A stretch of 64,000 bases of DNA from Pseudomonas sp. ADAK18 (GCF_012935695.1 NZ_CP052859.1:1715001-1779000), one strand, 5' to 3'; positions 8,365 through 18,851 are shown, counted from the stretch's first letter. Numbers and translations are program-made. Notes: generated by a model from the letters alone, not told the origin.

Positions 8365-10193
8365 GCGTCGTTCTGGCGTAAGCGTTTGTACAGGGTGTTG
8401 CGGCTGACACCCAGTTCCCGGGCGAGGTGGGAGATGTTGCCGCCCACCGCTTTCAATCGCTGGTTGAGGTCCAGGCTGTCATCCGGCAGTTCGTTGGGTG
8501 ACGGCGGGGCGGACAGGTTCAGGTCGACAAAAAAATCATCCGGTAAATGCTCCACCCGCACCGGCTGGTCCTCGGCCATGGCCAGTGCCACCTGCATCAC
8601 GCTGCTGACCTGGCGCAGATTTCCCGGCCACGGATGCTGTTCGAACAGTGCCAATACCTCCTGACTGAGCCCGGCCCATTGGCTCGGTTCACGGTGTTGC
8701 GCCCACAACTGCTTGAACAGTGCCTGTTTGTCACTGCGCTCGCGCAATGGCGGCAGTTCCAGGGTCAGGCCGCCGATGCGGTAATACAGGTCTTCGCGAA
8801 AGCGGCCGATCTGCACCTGTTCACGCAGTGAGCGGTTGGTGGCGGAGATGATCCGCAAGTCCACCGGGAATACCTCGCTGCTGCCCACTGGTTGCACGCA
8901 ACGCTCCTGCAGTACCCGCAGCAAACGCGCCTGGGTGGGCAGCGGCATGTCGCCGATCTCGTCGAGAAATAGCGTGCCTTTGTCGGCCTTGCGGATCAGG
9001 CCGATGCTGCCTTTTTGGTTGGCGCCGGTGAACGCGCCTTTTTCGTAGCCAAACAACTCCGATTCCACCAGCTCGGCGGGGATCGCCGCGCAGTTGACGG
9101 CGATGAACGCTTGTTGGCCGCGGGAGCTGGCTTGGTGCAGGGCTTTGACGAACACTTCCTTGCCGACCCCGGTTTCGCCGTGGATCAGCAGCGGGATGTC
9201 CTTCTCCAGCAGGCGCTCGGCCTGGCGCACAGCTTTTTCCACACGGCTGTCACCGAAGTGCAAGGTTTTGAGGTTGATCGCCGTAGGCGTTGGCTCGGCT
9301 TTTTTCGGTTCGGCAAACACCCGGGCCTGGACCGGCACCTGCTTGGGGCGTTTCAACAGGCACTGAAAACGGTTGCGGCCTGCGGCCTGCAGCGAAAAGG
9401 GCAGGCCCTCGGGTTGATTGAGCAGTTCCAGCAGCGAGACCTTGAACAGGCTGTCGATCATCACCCGCGACAGGCTGATGCCCAGCAGGTTGTCGGCACG
9501 GCGGTTGGCTGACAGCACCTGGCCGCTTTCATCGAAGATCAGCAGGCCGGCCCATTGGCTGTCGAGGTTACTCAGGCCGGTGTTGAAGGTCAGTTGGAAG
9601 TGCTCACCACGAAACAGGTTGAGGATCAGCCGGTTCTCTACCGTCTGGCTCATCATCTTGACCATGCCCAGGGTGTGGGAGGGCGGCAGGTAGCTGTCGC
9701 TGGACACATCCAGCACCGCAATGATCTCGCGCTGGGCGTCGAAGATCGGCGCTGCCGAGCCGGTCATGAAGCGGTTGGCCTTGAGGAAGTGTTCGTCATG
9801 CTCGATATGCACCGCCTGGGCACAGGCCAGCGCGGTACCGATGGCATTGGTGCCACTTGCGCGCTCCTGCCAGCTGGCGCCGGCACTGAAGCCACGGGCC
9901 AGTTTCGGCTCGATAAAACGTTGGGTGCCCCAGGATGTGAGGACCTGGCCTTGATTGTCGGCCAGCATGATCAGACAGTTCGAATTGCTGAGGATATTTT
10001 CGTAGTAAGGCAGGACTTCCTGATGGGTGGTCTGCACCAGGGAGTGCTGGCTTTCCAGCAGTTGGCTGATGCCTTCGGCAGGCAGTTGATCGAAGCTTGG
10101 TGGGCTCTGATGATCCAGGCCGAAGGCGCGGCAGCGGCGCCAGGAGTCCTGGATGATGGTGTCGTGAGCCAGCGGTGAGGCAGGAGCAGCCAT
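8361..10193 (-). CDS. AcoR-type sigma-54-dependent activator (GAF-PAS-AAA+-Fis)
   Basis: 610-residue enhancer-binding protein. In order: an N-terminal helical segment, a GAF-like sensor (about 60-200), a PAS-like segment (about 205-300), an AAA+ domain with Walker A GETGVGKE and the sigma-54 contact loop GAFTGA, and a C-terminal Fis-type helix-turn-helix (GGNISHLARELGVSRNTLYK). Relatives sense alcohols, diols, acetoin or related carbon sources through the GAF domain. The ATG at 10193 has GAGGG eight bases upstream; the GTG at 10202 is too close to that site. It is divergent from the GlpS-type ABC operon, and a -24/-12 promoter with six repeated boxes lies between, so this operon is its probable target. 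Confidence 0.88.
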   Translation of the reverse strand: MAAPASPLAHDTIIQDSWRRCRAFGLDHQSPPSFDQLPAEGISQLLESQHSLVQTTHQEVLPYYENILSNSNCLIMLADNQGQVLTSWGTQRFIEPKLARGFSAGASWQERASGTNAIGTALACAQAVHIEHDEHFLKANRFMTGSAAPIFDAQREIIAVLDVSSDSYLPPSHTLGMVKMMSQTVENRLILNLFRGEHFQLTFNTGLSNLDSQWAGLLIFDESGQVLSANRRADNLLGISLSRVMIDSLFKVSLLELLNQPEGLPFSLQAAGRNRFQCLLKRPKQVPVQARVFAEPKKAEPTPTAINLKTLHFGDSRVEKAVRQAERLLEKDIPLLIHGETGVGKEVFVKALHQASSRGQQAFIAVNCAAIPAELVESELFGYEKGAFTGANQKGSIGLIRKADKGTLFLDEIGDMPLPTQARLLRVLQERCVQPVGSSEVFPVDLRIISATNRSLREQVQIGRFREDLYYRIGGLTLELPPLRERSDKQALFKQLWAQHREPSQWAGLSQEVLALFEQHPWPGNLRQVSSVMQVALAMAEDQPVRVEHLPDDFFVDLNLSAPPSPNELPDDSLDLNQRLKAVGGNISHLARELGVSRNTLYKRLRQNDA

Positions 10194-10247
10194 GGCGGTC
10201 ACCCTCGGTTTTATTGTTGTTATGGGGGCAAAAAGTCCATTCAGTGT

Positions 10248-10317
10248 TGTTCAGAACTGTTCATTGTCAACCCGGCAGTTGTTCAATTGTTCAGCACCCT
10301 ATGTTCATTTCTGTTCA
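10248..10317. promoter_or_regulatory. Six TGTTCA boxes: probable enhancer-binding-protein sites
   Basis: TGTTCA occurs at 10248, 10258, 10280, 10288, 10302 and 10312 in the same orientation. Two pairs are exactly 10 bases apart, one helical turn. The array starts about 125 bases and ends about 55 bases before the -24 element, where sigma-54 activators bind. The first box also forms GTTC-A-GAAC. Probable sites for the divergently encoded activator, and perhaps for control of its own gene. Confidence 0.6.
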
Positions 10318-10371
10318 GGAGTGAATTCACCTTTTTGCCCAATTCATTGATCCGCCTGAGTTTTAAGCTTC

Positions 10372-10387
10372 TGGCACGAAACTCGCT
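10372..10387 (+). promoter_or_regulatory. Sigma-54 (-24/-12) promoter of the ABC transporter operon
   Basis: TGGCACGAAACTCGCT matches the consensus TGGCACG-N4-TTGCT with one mismatch (TC for TT). The GG and GC doublets are separated by the required 10 bases (10375-10384). It is 46 bases before the first ATG of the operon and is adjacent to a gene for a sigma-54 activator, which makes the call strong. Confidence 0.8.
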
Positions 10388-10432
10388 CTGCCCTTTCGCC
10401 AGCACTCTTCCAATAATAAAAAAGGGCGTGTC

Positions 10433-11527
10433 ATGTCATTGACCCTGGAACATGTCACTCGTGTTGTCGAAGGCCAGACCTGGATCGACGACGCCAACCT
10501 GCGTTTCGAGGCCGGTTCCTTCAACGTCCTGCTGGGCCGCACCCTGTCCGGCAAGACCAGCCTGATGCGCCTGATGGCCGGCCTGGACAAGCCTGACAGC
10601 GGGCGCATCCTGATGAACGGCGTCGACGTCACCCAGCAACCGGTGCGTCTGCGCAACGTGTCGATGGTCTACCAGCAATTCATCAATTACCCGACCATGA
10701 CCGTATTCGAGAACATCGCCTCGCCGTTGCGTCAGGCTCGGGTTTCGGCCGAACTGATCCAGAGCAAGGTGCTGGAAACCGCAAAGATGCTGCGCATCGA
10801 GAAGTTCCTGCAACGCCATCCCCTGGAGCTGTCTGGCGGCCAGCAGCAGCGCACCGCCATGGCCCGGGCGCTGGTCAAGGATGCGGAGCTGATTCTGTTT
10901 GACGAGCCGCTGGTAAACCTGGACTACAAACTGCGCGAAGAGCTGCGCCAGGAAATGCGCGAGCTGTTCAAGGCGCGCCATACCATCGCGATCTACGCCA
11001 CCACCGAGCCCAACGAAGCCCTGGCCCTGGGTGGCACCACCACGATTCTCCACGAAGGTCGGGTGATCCAGAGCGGCAAGGCCGCCGAGGTCTATCACCA
11101 GCCGCAAACCGTGTTGGCCGCCGAGCTGTTTTCCGAGCCACCGATCAACCTGATGCCGGGACGAATCAGTGGCAATGAAGTGAGCTTCGCCAACTTTGTG
11201 CACTTCCCGCTGAACGTTGATCTGCGACCCATCGGTGACGGCGAGTTTCGTTTTGGCGTGCGCCCCAGCCATATCAGCCTGGTACCGAGCAACGATGATG
11301 ATTTGGAACTGGCGGTGACCGTGGAGGTTGCGGAAATCAGTGGTTCGGAAACCTTCCTGCATGTGCGCAGCGAGCACTTTCTGCTGGTGCTGCATTTGCC
11401 AGGGGTGCACGAGTACGACGTCGATGCACCGATTCGTATCTATATCCCTACCCACAAACTGTTTGTGTTCGATGGTCAGGGACGTTTGGTCCAGGCGCCC
11501 GGACGACGTGTCGCGAGGGTTGCCTGA
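10433..11527 (+). CDS. glpS: ABC transporter ATP-binding protein, GlpS-like
   Basis: 364-residue cytoplasmic ATPase of a MalK/UgpC-type importer with a C-terminal TOBE region. Walker A is GRTLSGKT (35-42), the signature LSGGQQQR is canonical (133-140) and Walker B is LILFDEP (153-159). The switch His found in nearly all such ATPases (as in THDQ) is replaced by Thr191 (YATTEPNEA). First gene of a tightly packed operon; its stop overlaps the next ATG (TGATG). By gene order (two ATPases, two permeases, small membrane protein, large binding protein) it matches the glpSTPQUV system described for glycerol uptake in rhizobia. Specificity here is inferred from that resemblance. Confidence 0.8.
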   Translation: MSLTLEHVTRVVEGQTWIDDANLRFEAGSFNVLLGRTLSGKTSLMRLMAGLDKPDSGRILMNGVDVTQQPVRLRNVSMVYQQFINYPTMTVFENIASPLRQARVSAELIQSKVLETAKMLRIEKFLQRHPLELSGGQQQRTAMARALVKDAELILFDEPLVNLDYKLREELRQEMRELFKARHTIAIYATTEPNEALALGGTTTILHEGRVIQSGKAAEVYHQPQTVLAAELFSEPPINLMPGRISGNEVSFANFVHFPLNVDLRPIGDGEFRFGVRPSHISLVPSNDDDLELAVTVEVAEISGSETFLHVRSEHFLLVLHLPGVHEYDVDAPIRIYIPTHKLFVFDGQGRLVQAPGRRVARVA

Positions 11528-12624
11528 TGGCCGAGATCCATTTGCAGAACCTGGCCCATAGCTACAGCCCTACGCCAGTAGGCCCGGAAGACTACGCCAT
11601 TCGCGAAATGAACCACGTCTGGGAGCAGGGTGGCGCCTACGCCTTACTCGGCCCCTCAGGCTGCGGTAAGTCGACCCTGCTCAATATCATCTCCGGCCTG
11701 CTTAGCCCCTCCGAAGGCCAGGTGCTGTTCGACAGCAAGGTGGTCAATGACCTGACCCCGGAGAAGCGCAACATTGCCCAGGTGTTCCAGTTCCCGGTGG
11801 TCTACGACACGATGACGGTGTTCGACAACCTGGCGTTTCCCCTGCGAAATCAGGGAATGGCTGAGGCGAAAGTCCACAGCAAGGTGCAGGAAATCGCCGA
11901 AGTCCTCGACCTGCAAAGCTTGTTGAGCAAAAAAGCCCGCAACCTCACCGCTGACGAGAAGCAGAAAGTCTCCATGGGCCGCGGGCTGGTACGCGACGAC
12001 GTCTCGGCGATCCTGTTTGACGAGCCGCTGACGGTGATCGACCCGCACCTGAAGTGGAAACTGCGGCGCAAACTCAAGCAGATCCACGAGCAGTTCAACA
12101 TCACCATGGTCTACGTCACCCACGACCAGTTGGAGGCCTCGACCTTCGCCGACAAGATCGCGGTAATGTACGGCGGGCAGATCGTGCAGTTCGGCACGCC
12201 CCGGGAGCTGTTCGAGCGGCCGAGTCATACCTTTGTCGGTTATTTCATCGGCAGTCCTGGGATGAATCTGATTGAAGTGCAGGCCGAGGCGGGCGGTGTG
12301 AAGTTTGCCGGTACTCATCTGGCGTTGTCCGAGACATTGCAGCAGCGGATCGCAGAAATGGACTACACGAAGCTGCAGGTCGGCATCCGCCCGGAGTTCG
12401 TCCATGTGTGGGACGAGCCCTATGCCGACGCGCTGCAAGCGCAGGTGGTCCACATCGAAGACCTCGGCACCTACAAGATCATGACCCTGGACCTGGATGG
12501 CGCGCTGCTGAAAGTGCGCCTGGCAGAGGATAAACCGGTGCCCGAAGGCCGTGCGTCCATCAGCTTTCCGGCGCAATGGTTGATGGTGTATGCCGATGAC
12601 TATCTGCTGGAGGTGCTGCCATGA
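11527..12624 (+). CDS. glpT: ABC transporter ATP-binding protein, GlpT-like, with degenerate signature motif
   Basis: 365-residue second ATPase of the importer. Walker A GPSGCGKST (42-50), Walker B ILFDEP and the switch His199 (YVTHDQLEA) are canonical. The ABC signature is not: LTADEKQK (140-147) stands where LSGGQ is expected. A TOBE-like C-terminal region is present. With GlpS it should form a heterodimer in which one nucleotide site is normal and the other is degenerate. Overlaps GlpS by one base and the permease by ATGA. This is unrelated to the antiporter also called GlpT in enteric bacteria. Confidence 0.8.
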   Translation: MAEIHLQNLAHSYSPTPVGPEDYAIREMNHVWEQGGAYALLGPSGCGKSTLLNIISGLLSPSEGQVLFDSKVVNDLTPEKRNIAQVFQFPVVYDTMTVFDNLAFPLRNQGMAEAKVHSKVQEIAEVLDLQSLLSKKARNLTADEKQKVSMGRGLVRDDVSAILFDEPLTVIDPHLKWKLRRKLKQIHEQFNITMVYVTHDQLEASTFADKIAVMYGGQIVQFGTPRELFERPSHTFVGYFIGSPGMNLIEVQAEAGGVKFAGTHLALSETLQQRIAEMDYTKLQVGIRPEFVHVWDEPYADALQAQVVHIEDLGTYKIMTLDLDGALLKVRLAEDKPVPEGRASISFPAQWLMVYADDYLLEVLP

Positions 12625-13487
12625 ACAAGGTGCAGAACAACAAGGCCTGGTGGCTGGTGTTGCCGGTGTTCCTGCTGGTGGCCTTCAGTGCGGTGATCCC
12701 GATGATGACCGTGGTCAACTATTCGGTGCAGGACATCTTCGACCAGTCCAGCCGCTATTTTGTCGGTGCCGACTGGTACAAACAGGTGCTGCTGGACCCA
12801 CGGCTGCATGACTCGCTGCTGCGCCAGTTCATTTACTCCGCCTGCGTGCTGATCATCGAGATTCCCCTGGGGATCGCCATCGCCCTGACCATGCCCACCA
12901 AGGGCCGCTGGTCGTCGTTGGTGCTGATCGTAATGGCCATCCCGCTGCTGATCCCGTGGAACGTGGTGGGCACCATCTGGCAGATCTTTGGCCGGGCCGA
13001 TATCGGCTTGCTCGGTTCCACACTCAACGCCATGGGCATCAGCTACAACTACGCGGCCAATACGATGGACGCCTGGGTCACGGTGCTGGTGATGGACGTC
13101 TGGCATTGGACGTCCCTGGTGGCCCTGCTGTGTTTCTCGGGACTGCGGGCGATTCCGGATGTGTACTACCAGGCAGCACGGATCGATCGGGCCTCCAGTT
13201 GGGCGGTATTCCGACATATCCAGTTGCCGAAGCTGAAGAGTGTGCTGCTGATCGCGGTGATGCTGCGTTTCATGGACAGTTTCATGATCTATACCGAGCC
13301 GTTTGTACTGACCGGCGGCGGGCCGGGCAATGCCACCACCTTCCTGAGTCAGACCTTGACCCAAATGGCCGTAGGGCAATTCGACCTGGGCCCGGCGGCA
13401 GCGTTTTCCCTGGTGTACTTCCTGATCATCCTGCTGGTGTCCTGGCTGTTCTACACCGCCATGACTCACTCCGACGCCAATCGCTGA
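12621..13487 (+). CDS. glpP: ABC transporter permease, GlpP-like
   Basis: 288-residue inner-membrane permease of the sugar-importer (MalF/UgpA) type with about six helices. The first is near residues 11-32, after the short basic start MNKVQNNK. The cytoplasmic coupling loop (EAA motif) is visible around YYQAARIDRASSWAVFRHIQ. It pairs with the next gene, 10 bases downstream, to form the transmembrane channel. The start overlaps the GlpT stop as ATGA. Confidence 0.82.
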   Translation: MNKVQNNKAWWLVLPVFLLVAFSAVIPMMTVVNYSVQDIFDQSSRYFVGADWYKQVLLDPRLHDSLLRQFIYSACVLIIEIPLGIAIALTMPTKGRWSSLVLIVMAIPLLIPWNVVGTIWQIFGRADIGLLGSTLNAMGISYNYAANTMDAWVTVLVMDVWHWTSLVALLCFSGLRAIPDVYYQAARIDRASSWAVFRHIQLPKLKSVLLIAVMLRFMDSFMIYTEPFVLTGGGPGNATTFLSQTLTQMAVGQFDLGPAAAFSLVYFLIILLVSWLFYTAMTHSDANR

Positions 13488-13497
13488 GGCCGCCATC

Positions 13498-14298
13498 ATG
13501 ACTAAACGCAAGCTGGTGCCGCTGCTGATTTACATCCTGTTCTTGCTGGTGCCGATCTACTGGCTGCTGAACATGTCCTTCAAGAGCAACACCGAAATCC
13601 TCGGCGGGCTGACGCTGTTTCCCCAGGATTTCACGTTCGCTAACTACAAGGTGATTTTCACCGACCCCAGTTGGTACACCGGTTATCTCAACTCGTTGTA
13701 CTACGTCAGCCTGAACACGGTGATTTCCCTGAGCGTGGCGCTGCCGGCGGCCTATGCGTTTTCGCGCTACCGCTTTTTGGGGGACAAGCACCTGTTTTTC
13801 TGGTTGCTGACCAACCGCATGGCGCCACCCGCAGTATTCCTGCTGCCGTTCTTCCAGCTGTATTCGTCCATCGGCCTGTTCGACACCCATATCGCCGTAG
13901 CCCTGGCCCACTGTTTGTTTAACGTGCCGCTGGCAGTGTGGATCCTTGAAGGGTTCATGTCGGGAGTGCCCAAGGAAATCGACGAAACCGCCTACATCGA
14001 TGGCTACAGCTTTCCCAAGTTCTTCGTGAAGATTTTCATCCCGTTGATTGGCTCGGGGATCGGTGTGACGGCGTTTTTCTGCTTCATGTTTTCCTGGGTC
14101 GAACTGCTGCTGGCGCGAACACTGACGTCGGTGAACGCCAAGCCCATCGCGGCGGTGATGACCCGCACGGTCTCGGCCTCCGGGATTGATTGGGGTGTGC
14201 TGGCCGCCGCCGGGGTGCTGACCATCCTGCCGGGCATGCTGGTGATCTGGTTTGTTCGCAACCACGTGGCCAAGGGCTTTGCCCTGGGCCGGGTCTGA
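13498..14298 (+). CDS. glpQ: ABC transporter permease, GlpQ-like
   Basis: 266-residue MalG/UgpE-type permease with six helices. The EAA coupling loop is recognisable at PKEIDETAYIDGYSFPKFFV. It is the second half of the membrane channel, with a C-terminal region typical of the subclass (AKGFALGRV). The small membrane protein gene follows after 7 bases. Not to be confused with the glycerophosphodiesterase GlpQ. Confidence 0.82.
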   Translation: MTKRKLVPLLIYILFLLVPIYWLLNMSFKSNTEILGGLTLFPQDFTFANYKVIFTDPSWYTGYLNSLYYVSLNTVISLSVALPAAYAFSRYRFLGDKHLFFWLLTNRMAPPAVFLLPFFQLYSSIGLFDTHIAVALAHCLFNVPLAVWILEGFMSGVPKEIDETAYIDGYSFPKFFVKIFIPLIGSGIGVTAFFCFMFSWVELLLARTLTSVNAKPIAAVMTRTVSASGIDWGVLAAAGVLTILPGMLVIWFVRNHVAKGFALGRV

Positions 14299-14305
14299 GG
14301 AGTCG

Positions 14306-14581
14306 ATGATGGAATGGATGGCCTGGACCACCCCGACTGCACTGTTCTTTGTCGCCATTGGCCTGTTGCTCACGGGCATGACCACTTGGGAACTGCGCTC
14401 GCCGAGTATTCCCCGGCGCGGCTTTTTACCGATCACCACTACCCGTGGTGATCGCTTGTTTATCGGTCTTCTCGGAAGCGCCTACCTGCATTTGCTGGTG
14501 ATCGGCGTGACTGGCTGGAGCATCTGGGTGGCGTCCGCGCTGTCTCTGGTGTGGCTGTTGTCTGTGATGCGCTGGGGCTAG
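14306..14581 (+). CDS. glpU: Small membrane protein of the GlpU/DUF2160 type
   Basis: 91 residues with two or three hydrophobic helices (about 9-25, 53-70 and 72-88) separated by a conserved-looking basic loop (SIPRRGFLPITTTRGDRLFI). This protein occupies the GlpU position between permease and binding protein in GlpSTPQUV-type operons; its role in transport is unknown. Two adjacent ATGs are possible (14306 and 14309); the strong GAGGAG is better spaced for the second. Confidence 0.72.
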   Translation: MMEWMAWTTPTALFFVAIGLLLTGMTTWELRSPSIPRRGFLPITTTRGDRLFIGLLGSAYLHLLVIGVTGWSIWVASALSLVWLLSVMRWG

Positions 14582-14626
14582 TGGCCGGGTCTGGCATCCC
14601 CATCTGAACTTAACCAGGAGGTCTCT

Positions 14627-16369
<1,743 letters not shown>

Positions 16370-16377
16370 GTGTGCTC

Positions 16378-16480
16378 TGTAGCCGCTGCCGAGGTACGAG
16401 GCTGTGATGCGGTCCGCAGGACCTCCCTCTTGGGGTCGCTTCGCAACCCATCACAGCCTCGAGCCTCGGCAGCAGCTACA
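16378..16480. repeat. Inverted intergenic repeat of the Pseudomonas type
   Basis: The outer arms TGTAGCCGCTGCCGAGG and CCTCGGCAGCAGCTACA are nearly complementary, and GAGGCTGTGATG and CATCACAGCCTC continue the pairing inward, giving a long cruciform of about 100 bases. It lies between the end of the ABC operon and the antitoxin gene, which face each other. It resembles the GCTGCCGAGG...CCTCGGCAGC repeats scattered through fluorescens-group genomes and may end transcription from both sides. Confidence 0.7.
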
Positions 16481-16489
16481 CATCACACA

Positions 16490-16804
16490 TCAGGTCAATG
16501 CTGCCAGACGCTCGATGGTTTCCGGAAACTTTGCCACCAATCGGATCAATGTCGCCGCTTGGGCATTCGGTGTTGCCCGCCCTTGCTCCCAGTTCTCCAG
16601 TGTCCGTGTGTTGGTCCGCAGGTACATGGCAAATACCGACCGGGACAGGTTCAGTTGTTGACGCACTGCCACCACTTCCTCGGCGGTGAGTGGCGCCAGT
16701 TTGTTCAGGTGTACCTTGTGGGTGCGCAGGGTGACTTTGCCCTGGCGTTCATCTGCCAGGGCCTCGAAGCCTTCGATCAATTCGGAAAAGATGTCACGTT
16801 TCAT
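16490..16804 (-). CDS. HigA/MqsA-like antitoxin with Xre-type helix-turn-helix
   Basis: 104-residue DNA-binding protein. The helix-turn-helix runs about residues 44-80 (VVAVRQQLNLSRSVFAMYL, then TRTLENWEQGRATP), the sequence type seen in HigA/MqsA-family antitoxins. The toxin-first gene order matches the higBA arrangement. The start overlaps the end of the toxin frame by 11 bases. It would neutralise the toxin and repress its own promoter, possibly at the palindrome at 17188-17201. The gene is intact although the toxin frame is broken. Confidence 0.78.
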   Translation of the reverse strand: MKRDIFSELIEGFEALADERQGKVTLRTHKVHLNKLAPLTAEEVVAVRQQLNLSRSVFAMYLRTNTRTLENWEQGRATPNAQAATLIRLVAKFPETIERLAALT

Positions 16805-17143
16805 GGGGTGTTCTCGCTTTGATTTCCCTGTCCAGCATCTGTTTGAGGGCTTTTTTGTGAGATGGGGTTAAATCGTCCTGCTCATGTTTGCCGTACAAGG
16901 TAAACAGCCAGAATTGTGTGCCGCCTGACCACCAGTAATAAATGACCCGCAGGCCACCGCGTTTGCCCTTGTTTCGTCGCTCATCAACAAAGCGAACCTT
17001 GCGTAGCCCGCCAGTCCCCTCGATCACGTCGCCCGCTTGCGGGTTTCTCATCAACTCTTGTTGAAACCGTGAAAAAGCTCGTCACTCAGATAGTCCCTGC
17101 GATACCGCTCAAAGGGCGGCAGTTCTATAAATAGAGCATTCAT
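16794..17143 (-). pseudogene. RelE/HigB-type toxin, frameshifted
   Basis: Two adjacent frames together make one RelE-superfamily toxin of about 116 residues. The first, from ATG 17143, gives MNALFIELPPFERYRRDYLS and ends DELFHGFNKS at a stop at 17051-17053. The second continues from LMRNPQAGDVIEGTGGLRKV to KARTPHET. Adding one C after the GGTTTC codons (near 17068) restores ...GFQQELMRNPQ..., which reads through naturally. So a single-base deletion in a run of similar bases, or a sequencing error, splits the gene. The C-terminal part alone (from TTG 17054 or ATG 17051) lacks the first secondary-structure elements and is unlikely to be active. RelE-fold toxins cleave mRNA, usually on ribosomes. 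Confidence 0.7.
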
Positions 17144-17187
17144 GTTCTGTACGTAGCCTGCGTATAGTTTGGTGGCCCATCTGCAAT

Positions 17188-17201
17188 GGGTCAAGTGACC
17201 C
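17188..17201. promoter_or_regulatory. Palindrome upstream of the toxin-antitoxin genes
   Basis: GGGTCAAGTGACCC has perfectly complementary six-base arms and lies 45 bases upstream of the toxin ATG (read on the minus strand). On that strand it contains TTGACC, which could be a -35 element. A position over the promoter is typical for self-repression by an antitoxin helix-turn-helix protein. Inferred only. Confidence 0.4.
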
Positions 17202-17333
17202 AGCTGTGGGATCTTTCCTAAAGCGCAAACACCATACGAGCGGCTCTGGCGTCTAGATGCCAGACGGGGAGGTATATCGGTGAGGAATATTCCGTGAGTA
17301 GAGCAGGGGAGCAAAACCATCCCCCCAGAAACG

Positions 17334-17361
17334 CAAAACGGCACCCGAAGGTGCCGTTTTG
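17334..17361 (-). terminator. Terminator of the nuo operon
   Basis: CAAAACGGCACC and GGTGCCGTTTTG form a 12-base-pair stem with a CGAA loop, 20 bases after the nuoN stop. It has a T-run on either strand, so it could also stop transcription coming from the other side. Confidence 0.85.
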
Positions 17362-17380
17362 TTTACATCCGCCTAAGTGA

Positions 17381-18844
17381 TCAACCCGCCATCACCGCAT
17401 GCTGCACCAGGGTGAGCAACGGTTGTGGGTAGACACCCAGGAAGAACGCCAGCAGGGCGATTGCCAGCAGCATCACGCCGCCCGCTTTCTGTTCCCAGTG
17501 CAGCTCGGCGTCCACACGGCGCAGGTTTGGCTCGATCAGGTACAGGGTCACCATCACGCGCAGGTAGTAGAAGACGCCAATGGCGCTACCCAGTACCAGG
17601 GAAGCCACCAGCCACCATTCGTGGGCTTCAACACCGGTAGCCACAATGTAGAACTTGCCGATGAAGCCTGCGGTCAGCGGGATACCGGCCAGGGACAGCA
17701 TCATCACGGTCAGCACGGCGGTCAGGTACGGACGGCGCCAGAACAGGCCGCGGTATTCGTACAAGGCGTCGGCGTCGCGGCCTTTGTAAGGCGAGGACAT
17801 CAGCGTGATCACACCGAACGCACCCAGGCTTGTGATCACGTAGGTGACCAGGTACACGCCGATAGCTTCCATCGCCAGGCCTTTGCTCGCCACCAGGGCG
17901 ATCAGCAGATAGCCGAAGTGGGCGATGGACGAATAACCCAGCAGACGCTTGAGGTTGTTCTGGGTCAGCGCCAGCAGGTTACCGAACAGGATCGAGGCGA
18001 TGGCGATGATGGTCAGCACGTTGCTGAGTACACCGGTGTTGGCAGCAGGGGAGATCTGGAACAGACGCACCATCACGGCAAACACGGCCACTTTCGACGC
18101 GGTAGCCAGGAACGCGGCCACCGGCGCCGGGGCGCCTTCGTACACGTCCGGGGTCCACAGGTGGAACGGCACCAGCGACAACTTGAATGCCAGGCCGATC
18201 AGCATCATCGCCAGGCCCAACTGGGCCAGCGGTGCAGGGCTGTTGGTGGCTGCCAGGGCATGACCGATACCGCTGAAGCTCAGGCTCCCGGCTTCTGCGT
18301 AGAGCAGGGCCATACCGAACAACAGGAACGCGGAACCGGCGGCCGACAGCACCATGTACTTGATGCCGGCTTCCAGGGAGCGCTTGTTGAAGAAGGCATA
18401 AGCCACCAGGCCGTAGACCGGGATCGACAGCAGTTCCAGGCCGATGAACAAGCCGGCCAGGTGCTGCGCGCTGACCAGCACGATACCGCCGGTAGCTGCC
18501 AGCAGGATCAACAGGTACAGCTCTTCCTTGTTGCCCGGGTAACCGGTGCCGCCTTCGCCGAGGTAGGCGTGGGCGAGGGTGACGCAGGCGAGGGTGGCGA
18601 CGAGGATCAACGCGATGTACAGCAGCGCGAAATCATCGACCATCAACAGCGGTGTGACCGCCAGCGGTGCGACCTTGAGTGCCGGGATAATCGACAGCAA
18701 GGCCAGGTTCAAACCTGCCACGGAAATCAGGAAGGTCTGTGAGTGGTTGCGGCGCCATGCGATCGCCAGCATCACCACCACAACGGTGAGGCTGGAGATC
18801 AGCAGCGGCGCAAGCGCGATAAAGTGTTGGATCGTGAATTCCAT
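17381..18844 (-). CDS. nuoN: NADH-quinone oxidoreductase subunit N
   Basis: 487-residue inner-membrane subunit of complex I, one of the three antiporter-like proton-pumping subunits (L, M, N), with about 14 helices. Charged residues within helices, such as the Glu in [17 protein letters not shown] IGLELL and the Lys in [11 protein letters not shown], are family hallmarks. The ATG at 18844 gives MEFTIQHF, the usual N-terminus; the upstream in-frame extension overlaps nuoM and is rejected. Last gene of the operon, 7 bases after nuoM, followed by the terminator at 17334-17361. Confidence 0.95.
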   Translation of the reverse strand: MEFTIQHFIALAPLLISSLTVVVVMLAIAWRRNHSQTFLISVAGLNLALLSIIPALKVAPLAVTPLLMVDDFALLYIALILVATLACVTLAHAYLGEGGTGYPGNKEELYLLILLAATGGIVLVSAQHLAGLFIGLELLSIPVYGLVAYAFFNKRSLEAGIKYMVLSAAGSAFLLFGMALLYAEAGSLSFSGIGHALAATNSPAPLAQLGLAMMLIGLAFKLSLVPFHLWTPDVYEGAPAPVAAFLATASKVAVFAVMVRLFQISPAANTGVLSNVLTIIAIASILFGNLLALTQNNLKRLLGYSSIAHFGYLLIALVASKGLAMEAIGVYLVTYVITSLGAFGVITLMSSPYKGRDADALYEYRGLFWRRPYLTAVLTVMMLSLAGIPLTAGFIGKFYIVATGVEAHEWWLVASLVLGSAIGVFYYLRVMVTLYLIEPNLRRVDAELHWEQKAGGVMLLAIALLAFFLGVYPQPLLTLVQHAVMAG

Positions 18845-18851
18845 AGCGCTC

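Noticed and set aside
16370..16822. Plus-strand frame running through the repeat and antisense to the antitoxin
   Set aside because: It crosses an intergenic palindrome and opposes a well-supported helix-turn-helix gene.
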